A DNA stretch of 64,000 bases from CAZUMW01 sp964621615 (GTDB lineage Bacteria > Desulfobacterota > WTBG01 > CAIYCZ01 > CAIRTM01): contig CAZUMW010000010.1 in assembly GCA_964621615.1 (NCBI GenBank), forward strand, positions 57,592 through 121,591. Reading direction: 5' to 3'. The translations under genes and the position numbers were made by a program. The stretch's first letter is position 1, and each line of letters starts with the position of its first letter. This document shows positions 1 to 8,848 of this stretch, one piece after another. The notes under the pieces were generated by a model. The model worked only from the letters and a program-made list of their open reading frames with translations, had not been told where the DNA came from and did no database searches.

Positions 1-33
1 TTAGGTCTTCCAGACGCAATTTCAAAATTTTTC

Positions 34-63
34 TTGACTTCGCCAAGACTCTTAAGTGATAAT
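34..63 (+). promoter_or_regulatory. Candidate sigma-70 promoter upstream of the envelope cluster
   Basis: TTGACT (34-39) and GATAAT (58-63) are separated by 18 bases, close to sigma-70 consensus. The next gene starts at 278. A terminator-like hairpin at 107-126 lies in between, so the promoter either serves an attenuated leader or belongs to something ending there. Confidence 0.4.
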
Positions 64-106
64 CCTATGATTGAAATTTGTCAAGGAAATTTTGCGTACA
101 AAATAA

Positions 107-126
107 GGGCCTCAAGCCCGTTTTTT
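107..126 (+). terminator. Small intrinsic-terminator-like hairpin
   Basis: GGGC, a five-base loop, GCCC, then G and six T residues. The four-pair stem is short but GC-only and the T run is in the right place. It either ends a transcript from the left or attenuates the promoter at 34-63. Confidence 0.4.
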
Positions 127-277
127 GTTTCTGGCTATAATCCCGGAAGCTCGGAACGTGCCCTGAAAACGTAAGGGCCGGGCCGCGCCGACTGACAGGC
201 AGCAGCCAGTCACCCCCGAATGGTAGCTAACCCATAAACAGCATAATTTTGTTGCCACAAAAAAGGAGTATTACCCG
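127..277 (+). other. Structured leader region, no gene seen
   Basis: This is the leader of the first gene. Two short hairpins can be drawn: GCCCT/AGGGC near 160-178 and GACTG/CAGTC near 189-213. A TATAAT lies at 136-141 without a clear -35. I could not match the fold to a known riboswitch class. An AAGGAG ribosome-binding site sits just before the ATG at 278. Confidence 0.25.
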
Positions 278-1378
278 ATGAAAGCCGCACTTCGCACAAC
301 AGCTGTCTTCGTGTGCATGATATGCCTTGCCTGCATTACCCCGGGCTGTAAAAAATCAAAAAAAATGGACGTACCCACAATCAAGATGATTACCAGGGAA
401 AACATCAATGCCCTTTCCATGCCGGACAGGCAGCATATCTGGTTCGTCGGCGCTCACGGGTGCATTTATCATTCACCGGACGGCGGCAGCAGCTGGATGG
501 AACAGGATTCAAAAATCGAACACCTTCTGTCGGATGTGCAGTTTATCGATAGTCGAACCGGCTGGGCAACCGGGATTTACGGCACCATTCTGCACACTGC
601 CGACGGGGGTAAAAACTGGGATGCACAAAACAGCGGCACAAAGCGGCACCTGTTCGGCATTTCCTTTGTCGATAAGGAAAACGGCTGGGCAATCGGCGAG
701 TGGAACACGATCCTGCATACAGCAGACGGCGGCAGGACCTGGCAGCAGCAGGTTGAGGAGCAGGACAGAATCTACAGCGATGTGCACTTTGTCAACCCGA
801 GAGAAGGGTGGGTTATCGGAGAGCGCGGGTTTATCATGCACACAAGCGACGCCGGCCAAACATGGCAGCGACAGATGCCCGAATCGTTCGAGCGCGCAAC
901 CATTGAAGAGCAGTTTGAACATCCGCGCCCGTACCTGTTCGGCCTTTATTTTGCCGACAACAGCACCGGATGGATATGCGGCCTTGAAGCAACCATATTA
1001 AAAACCACCGACGGCGGCAAAACGTGGAAAGATCTCCCATCCGAATCGGAATACGCGATCTATTCAATCAGCGTTAAGGGAGACCGCGGCTGGGCCGTCG
1101 GCGACAAAGGCGCCTACCTGCTGTCAACGGACGGCGGGAACACATGGAAAATTCAGCATGATGTCATCAAGTCAAAGCAGTGGTTTGCTGATGTGTGTTT
1201 CTCAGACGGCCAGAACGGCTGGGTCGTCGGGCAAACCGGCATAGTGGTACACACTACCGATGCAGGCGACTCGTGGACATTTGAATCGGGAATGTCATAC
1301 ACCATGGAATTTTTCGAAATGCCGAAGGTCCTTGAGTTCAGGGGGCTGCCTCACTTCGGACCATTTGAGCGAGAATAA
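278..1378 (+). CDS. Ycf48-like beta-propeller lipoprotein
   Basis: A 366-residue secreted lipoprotein with a signal peptide ending in the lipobox ITPGC (Cys near residue 24). The rest is at least six propeller blades, each with the repeated pattern GWA(I/V)G...G.I.HT.DGG..W typical of Ycf48/BNR-type sialidase-like propellers. The ATG at 278 has AAGGAG upstream. It is followed after 32 bases by the RND exporter and further on by DUF1302 and DUF1329 genes. From family knowledge, Ycf48-like proteins are often encoded next to such RND exporters. A periplasmic or outer-membrane scaffold role for the exporter is inference. The photosystem assembly role of plant and cyanobacterial Ycf48 should not be carried over. 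Confidence 0.85.
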   Translation: MKAALRTTAVFVCMICLACITPGCKKSKKMDVPTIKMITRENINALSMPDRQHIWFVGAHGCIYHSPDGGSSWMEQDSKIEHLLSDVQFIDSRTGWATGIYGTILHTADGGKNWDAQNSGTKRHLFGISFVDKENGWAIGEWNTILHTADGGRTWQQQVEEQDRIYSDVHFVNPREGWVIGERGFIMHTSDAGQTWQRQMPESFERATIEEQFEHPRPYLFGLYFADNSTGWICGLEATILKTTDGGKTWKDLPSESEYAIYSISVKGDRGWAVGDKGAYLLSTDGGNTWKIQHDVIKSKQWFADVCFSDGQNGWVVGQTGIVVHTTDAGDSWTFESGMSYTMEFFEMPKVLEFRGLPHFGPFERE

Positions 1379-1410
1379 TCAACCGAACAGACGGGGGTCA
1401 TAACAGCATC

Positions 1411-3861
1411 ATGAAACGTTTTGCGGATTTTATTATCGAAAAAAGATTGCCCATTCTTGTCGTTATATTACTCCTGACCGCATTTTTTCTCTATCAGGCG
1501 GTAGCAAAGCTCGAAGTTAAAACCATTTTTTCGGATCTTCTTCCCAAAAATCACTCCTATATAAACCTGCACAACGAGATTCGAAACAAGTTCGGCGGCG
1601 CGAACCAGGTGCTCATCATGGTTCAGGTGCGCGACAGGGAGGACGGGGGCGCATATGAAGATATTTTCAACGTCGAGACCCTGACGATCGTAAAAAAAAT
1701 CACCGAGGATCTGCTGCTCGTCGATGCTGTTGACCGCAATAAAATATTTTCCATCGCAAGCCGTAAAGCACGCGATGTAAAAATCACCACCCAGGGCATG
1801 CAGATTGTGCCCATCATGTTTCCGGATGTGCCCACCACTCCCCAAGGGCTCGAGGACCTGCGCCGGACAATCTATGGAAGCCCGATGTGCTATCCGGGAC
1901 TGGTCTCGCTTGACAGCAAAAAGACATTGGTCATTGTCGATTTTTTCGAAGACAGGATCGGTTACGCCACCTGCTTCAGACAGATGAAGGAGCTGCGGAA
2001 GAAATATGAAAACGAGAACAACATCATTGCGATCGCCGGCGAGCCGATGCATCTGGGCTATGTTCAGAGCTACGTGGGCGATGTGCTGAAGATACTGTTT
2101 ATGACCGTTATTGCAATGATGGTCGTGTTTTTTATTTACTTTCGCTCAAAGCGCGGCATGCTGCTGCCGATTTTTGCCGCTGCCATCAGCGCCGTCTGGG
2201 GGCTCGGGTTCCTCAGCATGCTCGGATACAACCTTGACCCGCTCGTGCTGGTGTTTCCGTTTCTGATCGCTGCGATGGCTGCATCTCATTCGGTACAGGT
2301 AATCAAGCGCTACAAGGAGGAAGCCTATCGCCTCCAGGATGTGAAACCGGCCTGCAAAAGCGTTATCGAGCACCTGTTCGTTCCCGGTTTTGCCGGCATC
2401 ATCACCGATGCGTCGGGAATCATTGTTATTGCGCTCACCCCGATACCCATTCTACAGAAAATCACCCTTTCCTGTGCCTACTGGGCATTTGCCACCGTGG
2501 TCATCGCCATGATCCTGACCCCGATTCTGCTGTCCTATATGCCCCTCAAAACCGCAAAAGAGGGCGAGGGGTTTCTTGACCGCATACTGGCCCGGACCGG
2601 CAGATGGGTTGTCAAAAGCGGCAAATACGTTGTGCTCGCCGTAAGCCTTGTGCTGCTCATCATCGGCAGCTTTTATGTCAATGACATTCAAATCGGAAGC
2701 GCCCTCCCCGGATCGGAAATTTTGTGGCCCTGGCACCGGTACAACACAGATGCATTCAGAATCGGATTTTCAATGCCGCTGCTGAGCCCGATGTATATCA
2801 TCATCGAAGGCGACAAGCCCCACGCTGTCGACAATCCCACCGTGCTGCGCGATATACGGCGCTTCTGCCATTATATGAAAAAAACCCCTGACGCGCGTGT
2901 TATTACGGTGCGCAGCGTTATAGACCAGGTACCCGGAAGAAACCGCGGCATGCGCGATACCGATCCGAACTGGTACTTTATGCCGACAGTTGATGCACAG
3001 CTCAAGCAGCTGTTCCGGTCAGTCATTTACGGATCTGCTCCAGGGCAGTATGACCAGTTTATCGATACCGACGAGCGTATGATGAATGTTATTTTGTACT
3101 GCCGCGACAAAACAGTGCCGACCATACGGATCGTTCTTGACCGCGTCAACAGGTACATCAGGGAGGAATCACTGTTCGGCAAACGAAAAGAGGACGTGCA
3201 GCGCCACGGCTTTGACAAATTCGTATACTGGCTGGACAGCTTTTTCCGCGAAAAAGAGCCTCCCATACCGGAAAAGCCTGAGATCGAGGGCGTGCCGAAA
3301 GTATATTACCGGCTGGCAGCCGGCACGGTCGGCGTGCAGGCCGGCATCAACGAAGCGCTTACCCTCTATCAGATATGGACATTCATTCTGGCGCTTGCAA
3401 CGGTCATCCTTTTGTGTACGATTATCTTCAAATCGCTCTTTGCCGGCATCATTATCACCGTACCGCTGATATTGTCAAATGTGCTGGCCTTTACGCTGCT
3501 TGCGTTCGCAAAGCCGCTCATGTGCCTGTCCACGGCAACCCTGCCGGTTTCATCCGTGGGCATCGGGCTCGGCGTCGATTACGGCATTTATCTTGTCAGC
3601 CGCATCATAGAGGAGTACAAAAACACCGGCAGCCTGGATGAGGCGGTCGTCATTGCGCTTGGCACGACCGGCAAAGCAATCGTTTTTATAGCCACCACAC
3701 TGGTGTGCGGCATTATTTTCTGGTTCTGGTCGAAGATGATGTTCCAGGCGCTGATGGGATTCCTGCTGGCCATCATTCTTCTGTTCAATATGCTTGGCGC
3801 GCTGCTCATAATCCCCAGTTTTATCATGCTGTTCAAGCCGAAATTTGTCATCAAAAAATAA
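1411..3861 (+). CDS. RND superfamily (MMPL-type) exporter
   Basis: An 816-residue inner-membrane protein with the duplicated RND layout. TM1 is at about residues 10-30, followed by a large periplasmic loop to about 215 and five TM segments to about 375. The second half repeats this: TM near 410, a loop to about 650, then five TM segments. The second half carries VSSVGIGLGVDYGIYLVSRI, a typical MMPL TM4 motif with an acidic residue for proton coupling. Members of this subgroup move hydrophobic or lipidic substrates; the substrate here cannot be read from sequence. It is co-directional with the Ycf48-like lipoprotein upstream and ends in a strong terminator. It contains no frameshift and is near usual family length. 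Confidence 0.9.
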   Translation: MKRFADFIIEKRLPILVVILLLTAFFLYQAVAKLEVKTIFSDLLPKNHSYINLHNEIRNKFGGANQVLIMVQVRDREDGGAYEDIFNVETLTIVKKITEDLLLVDAVDRNKIFSIASRKARDVKITTQGMQIVPIMFPDVPTTPQGLEDLRRTIYGSPMCYPGLVSLDSKKTLVIVDFFEDRIGYATCFRQMKELRKKYENENNIIAIAGEPMHLGYVQSYVGDVLKILFMTVIAMMVVFFIYFRSKRGMLLPIFAAAISAVWGLGFLSMLGYNLDPLVLVFPFLIAAMAASHSVQVIKRYKEEAYRLQDVKPACKSVIEHLFVPGFAGIITDASGIIVIALTPIPILQKITLSCAYWAFATVVIAMILTPILLSYMPLKTAKEGEGFLDRILARTGRWVVKSGKYVVLAVSLVLLIIGSFYVNDIQIGSALPGSEILWPWHRYNTDAFRIGFSMPLLSPMYIIIEGDKPHAVDNPTVLRDIRRFCHYMKKTPDARVITVRSVIDQVPGRNRGMRDTDPNWYFMPTVDAQLKQLFRSVIYGSAPGQYDQFIDTDERMMNVILYCRDKTVPTIRIVLDRVNRYIREESLFGKRKEDVQRHGFDKFVYWLDSFFREKEPPIPEKPEIEGVPKVYYRLAAGTVGVQAGINEALTLYQIWTFILALATVILLCTIIFKSLFAGIIITVPLILSNVLAFTLLAFAKPLMCLSTATLPVSSVGIGLGVDYGIYLVSRIIEEYKNTGSLDEAVVIALGTTGKAIVFIATTLVCGIIFWFWSKMMFQALMGFLLAIILLFNMLGALLIIPSFIMLFKPKFVIKK

Positions 3862-3892
3862 TACACACCTGCCACGCAGGTGCTCCTGTCTT

Positions 3893-3927
3893 AAAAAGCC
3901 CCTCAAATGAATGAGGGGCTTTTTTAT
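3893..3927 (+). terminator. Intrinsic terminator after the RND gene
   Basis: AAAAAGCCCCTCA pairs with TGAGGGGCTTTTT around a short loop, followed by a T run. It closes the two-gene Ycf48-RND unit, so the DUF1302 gene is probably transcribed from its own start. Confidence 0.9.
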
Positions 3928-4259
3928 TGTCCTAAACCCAAGACACAACCTGTTCCCATGCAGCATCAGGCTCCCCGCTTCCCGCGTCTGTCCGTCAAGC
4001 GGAAATCGTTTAAAGACAGGCGCTTCCACAGCATCGCAGATTCCCCGTCAAAAAGGTTATGGTTATGTTTTTTGGTGCTGCTGCAAGGTTACAGTATAAC
4101 CCCGCCCCTTCTTTACAGGGCGCCAACTCAATGGTACAATTACTACTACAAAGCAAAGATTATTTTTTTGCTTGTTTTTAATATTTCACTGTGTTAACTT
4201 TTTTCTAATTTGGAACCTACCTATTTAACCGTTTATTCATTAATAAAAAAGGAGGGGGC
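3928..4259. other. Intergenic region before the DUF1302 gene
   Basis: No convincing gene is visible in 332 bases. The right half (4130-4250) is AT-rich and presumably holds the promoter. An unusually strong ribosome-binding site, AGGAGGGGG at 4250-4258, fixes the ATG at 4260. Confidence 0.5.
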
Positions 4260-5879
4260 ATGAAAGTAAAACCAGGAGCGGTGCTGGGGTTCATAACTGT
4301 ATCTGCGGCTTTTCTTGTGTTCTTTTCCGCTACCCGCGCTCAGGCCGCGTATGAGCTCATGGACGGAAAGCTTATTATCAGCGGGTTTATCAAAAACACC
4401 ACCTACATCCGCACCTCGGTCTATGACCGTGAATTCGAAACAAAATATCCGGACTCCAATCACGACTCACGCGTTGATTTCTCAAACTGGTCAGGCTATC
4501 TGGAGGCGCTTTATTCGGTAAAGGAAAGCTCCGATCTGACCGTGCGGCTGTTCGGCGGCCTCAGGTACTGGTATGAAATGTCCATGCGCCTGGATGACGA
4601 GCTCAGAAGAAGCGTCTATCACGAGCACCGCAAGGAATACATCAGCCCCCGTCAGCTTGAGGATGTTATAACCGAAGCCTACGTCGACATAATCAGAGGC
4701 CCCTGGCAGGTCAGAATCGGTAAGCAGATCGCCATCTGGGGGCAGCTCGACGTGAACCGCGTCGCCGACGTGGTTAACCCGCTTGACCTTCGGTGGGGCG
4801 TACCCGGTGTCGACAATTGGGAGGAGATCAAGCGAGGGATCTGGATGATCAGGGCGTTTTATCAGTCTCAGCTGCCCGGCAGCCTGTCATTTGAGTTCAT
4901 TTTCAACCCCGGTGACTACAAGGGGATGATGCTCCCCTACACGGGAACGCACTGGGGTCAGGAGTACTTTAAAGACGCCGGATTTACCGACGGCATGAAA
5001 GAGCGCGGCATGTTTGCCTGGCTCCACGAAAAAATGATTCAGGACCAGCCCGGATGGAATCTGAGCGAGAATTATGAATTCGGCATGAGAGTCAGAGGAT
5101 TCACCTGGAACATCGACTGGACGCTTCTGTACTGGAACGGCCTCACCGACGGTCCGGTCTGCGCTCACCCCAGCCGTGCCAATGACCTTGCCCTTCAATA
5201 CGTAAAAGCAGGCATACGGGCGGCCATGACCGGCGGTTACCTTGACCCGGGCCCGGTGCCACGCTATGAGGTTTTTGAGTACAAGCGCTTTCACACGATC
5301 GGCGGTACGGCACAGACCTTTATTTCCTGGCTGTACAACTCTGTGTGGCGCCTTGAGTGGTTTTATGAAATCGGCAGCCCGATGAATAAAGGCGAGGTCG
5401 GCGACGGCACCGCAATATATGATGAGGTGCGCCGCGATATTTTCGGCTTCGCGCTGCAGGGAAACTGGAAGATCCGCTTACCCTGGTTTACCGAAAAAAT
5501 AGCCACCGGTAAAATGCTTGATCTGTCCATCACCTACTTCCGTGAGCAGATTTTCAACCATGACCATGATCTGGTCGTTAATGACCGCTATCACCCGCTG
5601 GGGGACTCGGTTACCGACTCGTTCACATTGTTTATGAAACAGGAGATGTTCAACACATCCTGGGTGTTTATATTCATCGGCAATTATTATATGCGGTGCG
5701 GCAAATGGATGGCGGTACCCAGCTTTACCTATATGTTTCCGGAATATATTATGGACGGCGGGCTCCGGCTCGATCTGGGCCTCAAGCTGTACGGCGGCGC
5801 GCGTCATCACTATGACACGCTCTCGCATCTCATGGATCACAAGGACAGCATAATCTTCAGACTGCGGTGGGAATTCTAA
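4260..5879 (+). CDS. DUF1302-family outer-membrane protein
   Basis: A 539-residue protein with a signal peptide (cleavage expected after AQA, near residue 30). The mature part is rich in Trp, Tyr, Phe and alternating strands, ending in the aromatic LRWEF expected of an outer-membrane beta-barrel. Motifs such as GPWQVRIGKQIAIWGQ and NPLDLRWG are typical of DUF1302. Length fits the family (about 500-600). It sits between the RND exporter and the DUF1329 gene, a pairing common in proteobacteria. An outer-membrane exit or entry point for a hydrophobic molecule is inferred from the barrel and the neighbours. Confidence 0.85.
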   Translation: MKVKPGAVLGFITVSAAFLVFFSATRAQAAYELMDGKLIISGFIKNTTYIRTSVYDREFETKYPDSNHDSRVDFSNWSGYLEALYSVKESSDLTVRLFGGLRYWYEMSMRLDDELRRSVYHEHRKEYISPRQLEDVITEAYVDIIRGPWQVRIGKQIAIWGQLDVNRVADVVNPLDLRWGVPGVDNWEEIKRGIWMIRAFYQSQLPGSLSFEFIFNPGDYKGMMLPYTGTHWGQEYFKDAGFTDGMKERGMFAWLHEKMIQDQPGWNLSENYEFGMRVRGFTWNIDWTLLYWNGLTDGPVCAHPSRANDLALQYVKAGIRAAMTGGYLDPGPVPRYEVFEYKRFHTIGGTAQTFISWLYNSVWRLEWFYEIGSPMNKGEVGDGTAIYDEVRRDIFGFALQGNWKIRLPWFTEKIATGKMLDLSITYFREQIFNHDHDLVVNDRYHPLGDSVTDSFTLFMKQEMFNTSWVFIFIGNYYMRCGKWMAVPSFTYMFPEYIMDGGLRLDLGLKLYGGARHHYDTLSHLMDHKDSIIFRLRWEF

Positions 5880-5946
5880 TTTATTTGTATACATTTGAAA
5901 TTTTTTTTACATAATTAACTATTTTAATTCAAAGGAGGTTAACCGC

Positions 5947-7233
5947 ATGATGGGAAAAGGGCTAACACGCACATTGACCGTACTGATACTATTTGCCGCA
6001 CTGTGCATGGTGCCTGCGGCTGCCGCTGCAGAGGGCATCATGCAGCACGCGTACTCAAAAGACGAGCTTGCAAAGGTTCGGGCCTGGGAAAAAACCTGGG
6101 CCGGAAAAAAAATAGACACGTCAAATGTCGACCAGGTAAAGCAGTATCTGCCCGAGGGGTTCTATGATGTATATAAAAACCCGCAGAAGTGGGGAGCCCC
6201 GGAAGGAAAAACCCTGTATTTTACGATCCGCCCCTATGAGTTTGTGCAGGAAACCGACAACTACATAGCGGCAACAAAAAAATACTCCCCCACTGTCAAA
6301 ACCGACGCCGACGGCGTCATCACCAATATACGGGACATCGCCGGCCGCCCGTTCCCCGATCCCAAGACCGGCTTTGAAATGGCATGGAATTTCGAGCTTC
6401 AGACCAAGGGCGACACATACAACTACCGGAAATGGTCGCCGAACATCAACCCGAAAAGCCGTACGCTGCGCATGGCTGACCAGGAAAACTGGGAGCTGTT
6501 TTTCATAAATCGAACCGAGCTCGATCCCAAGCCGGTCATTCCCGACAACCCCAAGGGGTACCGCCGGGGCATGTTTCTGCACATGTACAAGCCCAATGAG
6601 TTTCTCAATACCCGCATGTACACGTTGCGCTACATTGATCAGGACAAGGCAGACGATTCCTACATGTGGTACAACCAGTTCCGCCGGATTCGCAAGGTGT
6701 CAACCGCCCAGCGGACCGACTCGATCGACGGCAGCGACCTGATCTATGATGATGAGTACCTGTGGGACGGCCAGATGACCAGGAACACCTATACGTTCAA
6801 GGGGAAAAAGGATCTGCTGTGCTCGCGCCATGAGGGGCTGGGCAAAGAAAAGACCAGCTACAATGACGGCCAGGTGTGCCTGAACGGGGTAGCACTTGAG
6901 CGGTGCCAGACACTGGTGGTTGACGCAATCAACAAGGACCCCAACTACCTGTACAGCAAGCGGGTGTGGTATCTCGACCCGGAAACATATTACATCCTGT
7001 GGACCGACATTTATGATCAGAACGGCCGGTACTGGAAGTGCTTTATGAACAACACCTGTCCGCTGAAAACAGAGCTTGGAGATGAAAAAGCGGTGATCGT
7101 TGGCACGCAATACGTAGACGCACAGCGGGTGCATGGCGGAATTGCAGACAGCCAGCGCATTAATCAGCCGAAGGTGAGCCTTGAGGTCAGCCCGAACATG
7201 TTCACGATTTCCTATCTGCGGAAAACTTACTAG
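5947..7233 (+). CDS. DUF1329-family periplasmic protein
   Basis: A 428-residue protein with an N-terminal signal peptide (cleavage near residue 27, AAAAEG). The mature part is dense in aromatic residues with blocks such as RRIRKVSTAQRTDSIDGSD, DDEYLWDGQ and RVWYLDPETYYILWTDIYD, which mark DUF1329. AAAGGAGG precedes the start. From family knowledge, DUF1329 proteins are predicted to have a LolA/LolB-like open barrel that could carry a lipid across the periplasm. That would fit an RND pump, carrier and outer-membrane barrel set, but this function is inference. It is 67 bases after DUF1302 and followed by a terminator, so the two form a transcription unit. Confidence 0.85.
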   Translation: MMGKGLTRTLTVLILFAALCMVPAAAAAEGIMQHAYSKDELAKVRAWEKTWAGKKIDTSNVDQVKQYLPEGFYDVYKNPQKWGAPEGKTLYFTIRPYEFVQETDNYIAATKKYSPTVKTDADGVITNIRDIAGRPFPDPKTGFEMAWNFELQTKGDTYNYRKWSPNINPKSRTLRMADQENWELFFINRTELDPKPVIPDNPKGYRRGMFLHMYKPNEFLNTRMYTLRYIDQDKADDSYMWYNQFRRIRKVSTAQRTDSIDGSDLIYDDEYLWDGQMTRNTYTFKGKKDLLCSRHEGLGKEKTSYNDGQVCLNGVALERCQTLVVDAINKDPNYLYSKRVWYLDPETYYILWTDIYDQNGRYWKCFMNNTCPLKTELGDEKAVIVGTQYVDAQRVHGGIADSQRINQPKVSLEVSPNMFTISYLRKTY

Positions 7234-7255
7234 GCAATCCGCGATCCGGACAACT

Positions 7256-7294
7256 AAAAATGCCCGTATTCCGTTAAGGAATACGGGCATTTTT
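7256..7294 (+). terminator. Strong intrinsic terminator after DUF1329
   Basis: AAAAATGCCCGTATTCC and its perfect complement GGAATACGGGCATTTTT surround a five-base loop. The stem is symmetrical, so it may also stop transcripts arriving from the - strand gene to its right. Confidence 0.95.
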
Positions 7295-7385
7295 ATATTT
7301 TGATCTGTCAATTGTGCACGTATTATGCATTCAATGGATTGCGTATTAGATAAATACAGGATACCAGATCATCCCTGAAAAAACC

Positions 7386-7688
7386 TCACGATTGCAACTT
7401 CTGCTGAACCGAATCCACCTTATCACCCATGTGCACGGAACGGTCACGCCGGTCATCTATTTTCACCGTGGCATACACCCGCTTAACCCCGGTTTCGAAA
7501 ACGTGCTCGTGCATCTGCTTCACTGCCGAGAAAATATCATCCAAAGACCCCTCGATGATGGTTCCCATGGGGGTAAGCTGATAAGAAAGGCCGGTTTTGC
7601 CAAGAACATCGACCACACCTGCCACATATCCGCTCAGCGTCGTATCGTGTGTGCCTATCGGCACAAGGCTTATTTCTGCTATGGCCAT
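7386..7688 (-). CDS. MTH1187-family thiamine-binding protein
   Basis: A 100-residue cytoplasmic protein starting MAIAEISLVPIGT and carrying the ligand-pocket segment YQLTPMGTIIEG. These are hallmarks of the MTH1187/YkoF-like (DUF77) family, whose members bind thiamine or its precursors. Length is the family norm. It lies downstream of sppA on the same strand, 161 bases away, with no terminator seen between them. No thiamine-biosynthesis gene or TPP riboswitch is nearby, so its partner is unknown. Confidence 0.85.
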   Translation of the reverse strand: MAIAEISLVPIGTHDTTLSGYVAGVVDVLGKTGLSYQLTPMGTIIEGSLDDIFSAVKQMHEHVFETGVKRVYATVKIDDRRDRSVHMGDKVDSVQQKLQS

Positions 7689-7849
7689 TGTTTATCTCCA
7701 TGTCTGTTTATACTGTACGTTCGTGTGTTGCAGGATCTGCTGCAGCTATGATCAATCCGTATTATGTAAACAAAAATACATACCTTTAACCACTGCAAAA
7801 GGCAGATCCTGTACAAACATTATTATATATCCAGATCATTTGCCATTTT

Positions 7850-8746
7850 TTAAGACCCTTTAAGCGGTTCGCTGAGATAGCTGATGGAAAATTGCTCTTT
7901 TGCTGCTATATCCTTAAGCGCTGACGTTGCCTCCTGCAGGAGAAAATCCCATATCGAGGGGCGCTTCTTTTCAGGATAAATGACATCAGGAGTTCCTTCA
8001 ATACCTGCCAGATCTGCTGCAGCGTCCACAGCATCGTGAAGGTTCCCAAGCTCATCCACAAGGCCCAGCTCTCGGGCCTGCTCTCCGGTCATTATTCGCC
8101 CGTCAGCGATTTCTCTCACCGCATTGTAGTCCAAATTGCGCCCCTCTGCCACGGCGGTTATAAACTGGCTGTGAATGTTGTCTATCACTTCCTGAATCAG
8201 CTTCCTTTCTTCCTCTTTGATCTTCCTGGTCGGAGAAAGGATATCTTTATATTTACCACTTTTGATAACAACACTTTTGAGTCCGATTTTATCAAGCAGC
8301 TCCTCCATATTTGCCGATTCGACAATTACACCGATACTACCGGTAATGGTGCCGGGATTTGCATATATTTTGTGTGCAGCGCTGGCGATATAATAGCCGC
8401 CGGAAGCAGCAACAGATCCCATCGAAACAACAATCTTTTTATCTTCGCGAAGCTTGGTAAGCTCTTCGTATATCTCCTGGGAAGGGCTTACGCTGCCACC
8501 GGGAGAATCTATTCGGACAATAATAGCTTTTACCGAATCAGCGTCCCGGTATTTATGGATTTGTTTAATTGCCGGCCGCGATTTTGTGATAACACCGTCA
8601 ATGACAACGACGGCAACCTTTTCACCCGCACCCCCGACAACTGTTTTCATAACCCCGAAATTCGCCAGCATCCACACCATCGACAGGCAGATAAACCCAA
8701 TAACAAAAATATAAAGAAATCCTTTTAAAAAGGGGCGTTTGGACAT
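7850..8746 (-). CDS. sppA: Signal peptide peptidase SppA (short, 36K type)
   Basis: A 298-residue membrane-anchored Ser/Lys protease that degrades cleaved signal peptides. An N-terminal TM helix (about residues 8-30) precedes a single S49 domain. The nucleophile Ser is in GSVAASGGYY and the catalytic Lys in SGKYKD. VRIDSPGGSV marks the ClpP-like fold. I chose the ATG at 8746, preceded by AAAGGG, over an upstream in-frame start at 8788 because the extra 14 residues fall in the intergenic terminator region. It follows rpsA after a terminator. Confidence 0.92.
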   Translation of the reverse strand: MSKRPFLKGFLYIFVIGFICLSMVWMLANFGVMKTVVGGAGEKVAVVVIDGVITKSRPAIKQIHKYRDADSVKAIIVRIDSPGGSVSPSQEIYEELTKLREDKKIVVSMGSVAASGGYYIASAAHKIYANPGTITGSIGVIVESANMEELLDKIGLKSVVIKSGKYKDILSPTRKIKEEERKLIQEVIDNIHSQFITAVAEGRNLDYNAVREIADGRIMTGEQARELGLVDELGNLHDAVDAAADLAGIEGTPDVIYPEKKRPSIWDFLLQEATSALKDIAAKEQFSISYLSEPLKGS

Positions 8747-8783
8747 GGCTGAGCCCTTTCTGCGTTGGGTGAGTATACGGTGA

Positions 8784-8821
8784 AACAAAAAAGGAAGGCG
8801 AGTATACTGTGCTCGCCTTCC
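8784..8821 (-). terminator. Intrinsic terminator after rpsA
   Basis: On the - strand GGAAGGCGAG pairs with CTCGCCTTCC around a nine-base loop, followed by a T-rich tract (A run at 8784-8792 on the + strand). It separates the rpsA unit from sppA. Confidence 0.9.
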
Positions 8822-8848
8822 CGGCTGATGTCAGCGGACGTCGCTGTT

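Noticed and set aside
133..245. A GEMM/c-di-GMP riboswitch-like look (ACGTAAGGGCC then GGTAGC) in the first leader
   Set aside because: The spacing and core bases do not match the GEMM-I pattern I know, and the stems cannot be threaded through it. Kept only as an unassigned structured leader.
8036..8728. Long open frame antisense to sppA
   Set aside because: It mirrors a clear sppA with all catalytic motifs and has no ribosome-binding site or family features. Similar frames opposite rpsA (8954-9775) and the DUF362 gene (16704-17468) were dropped for the same reason.
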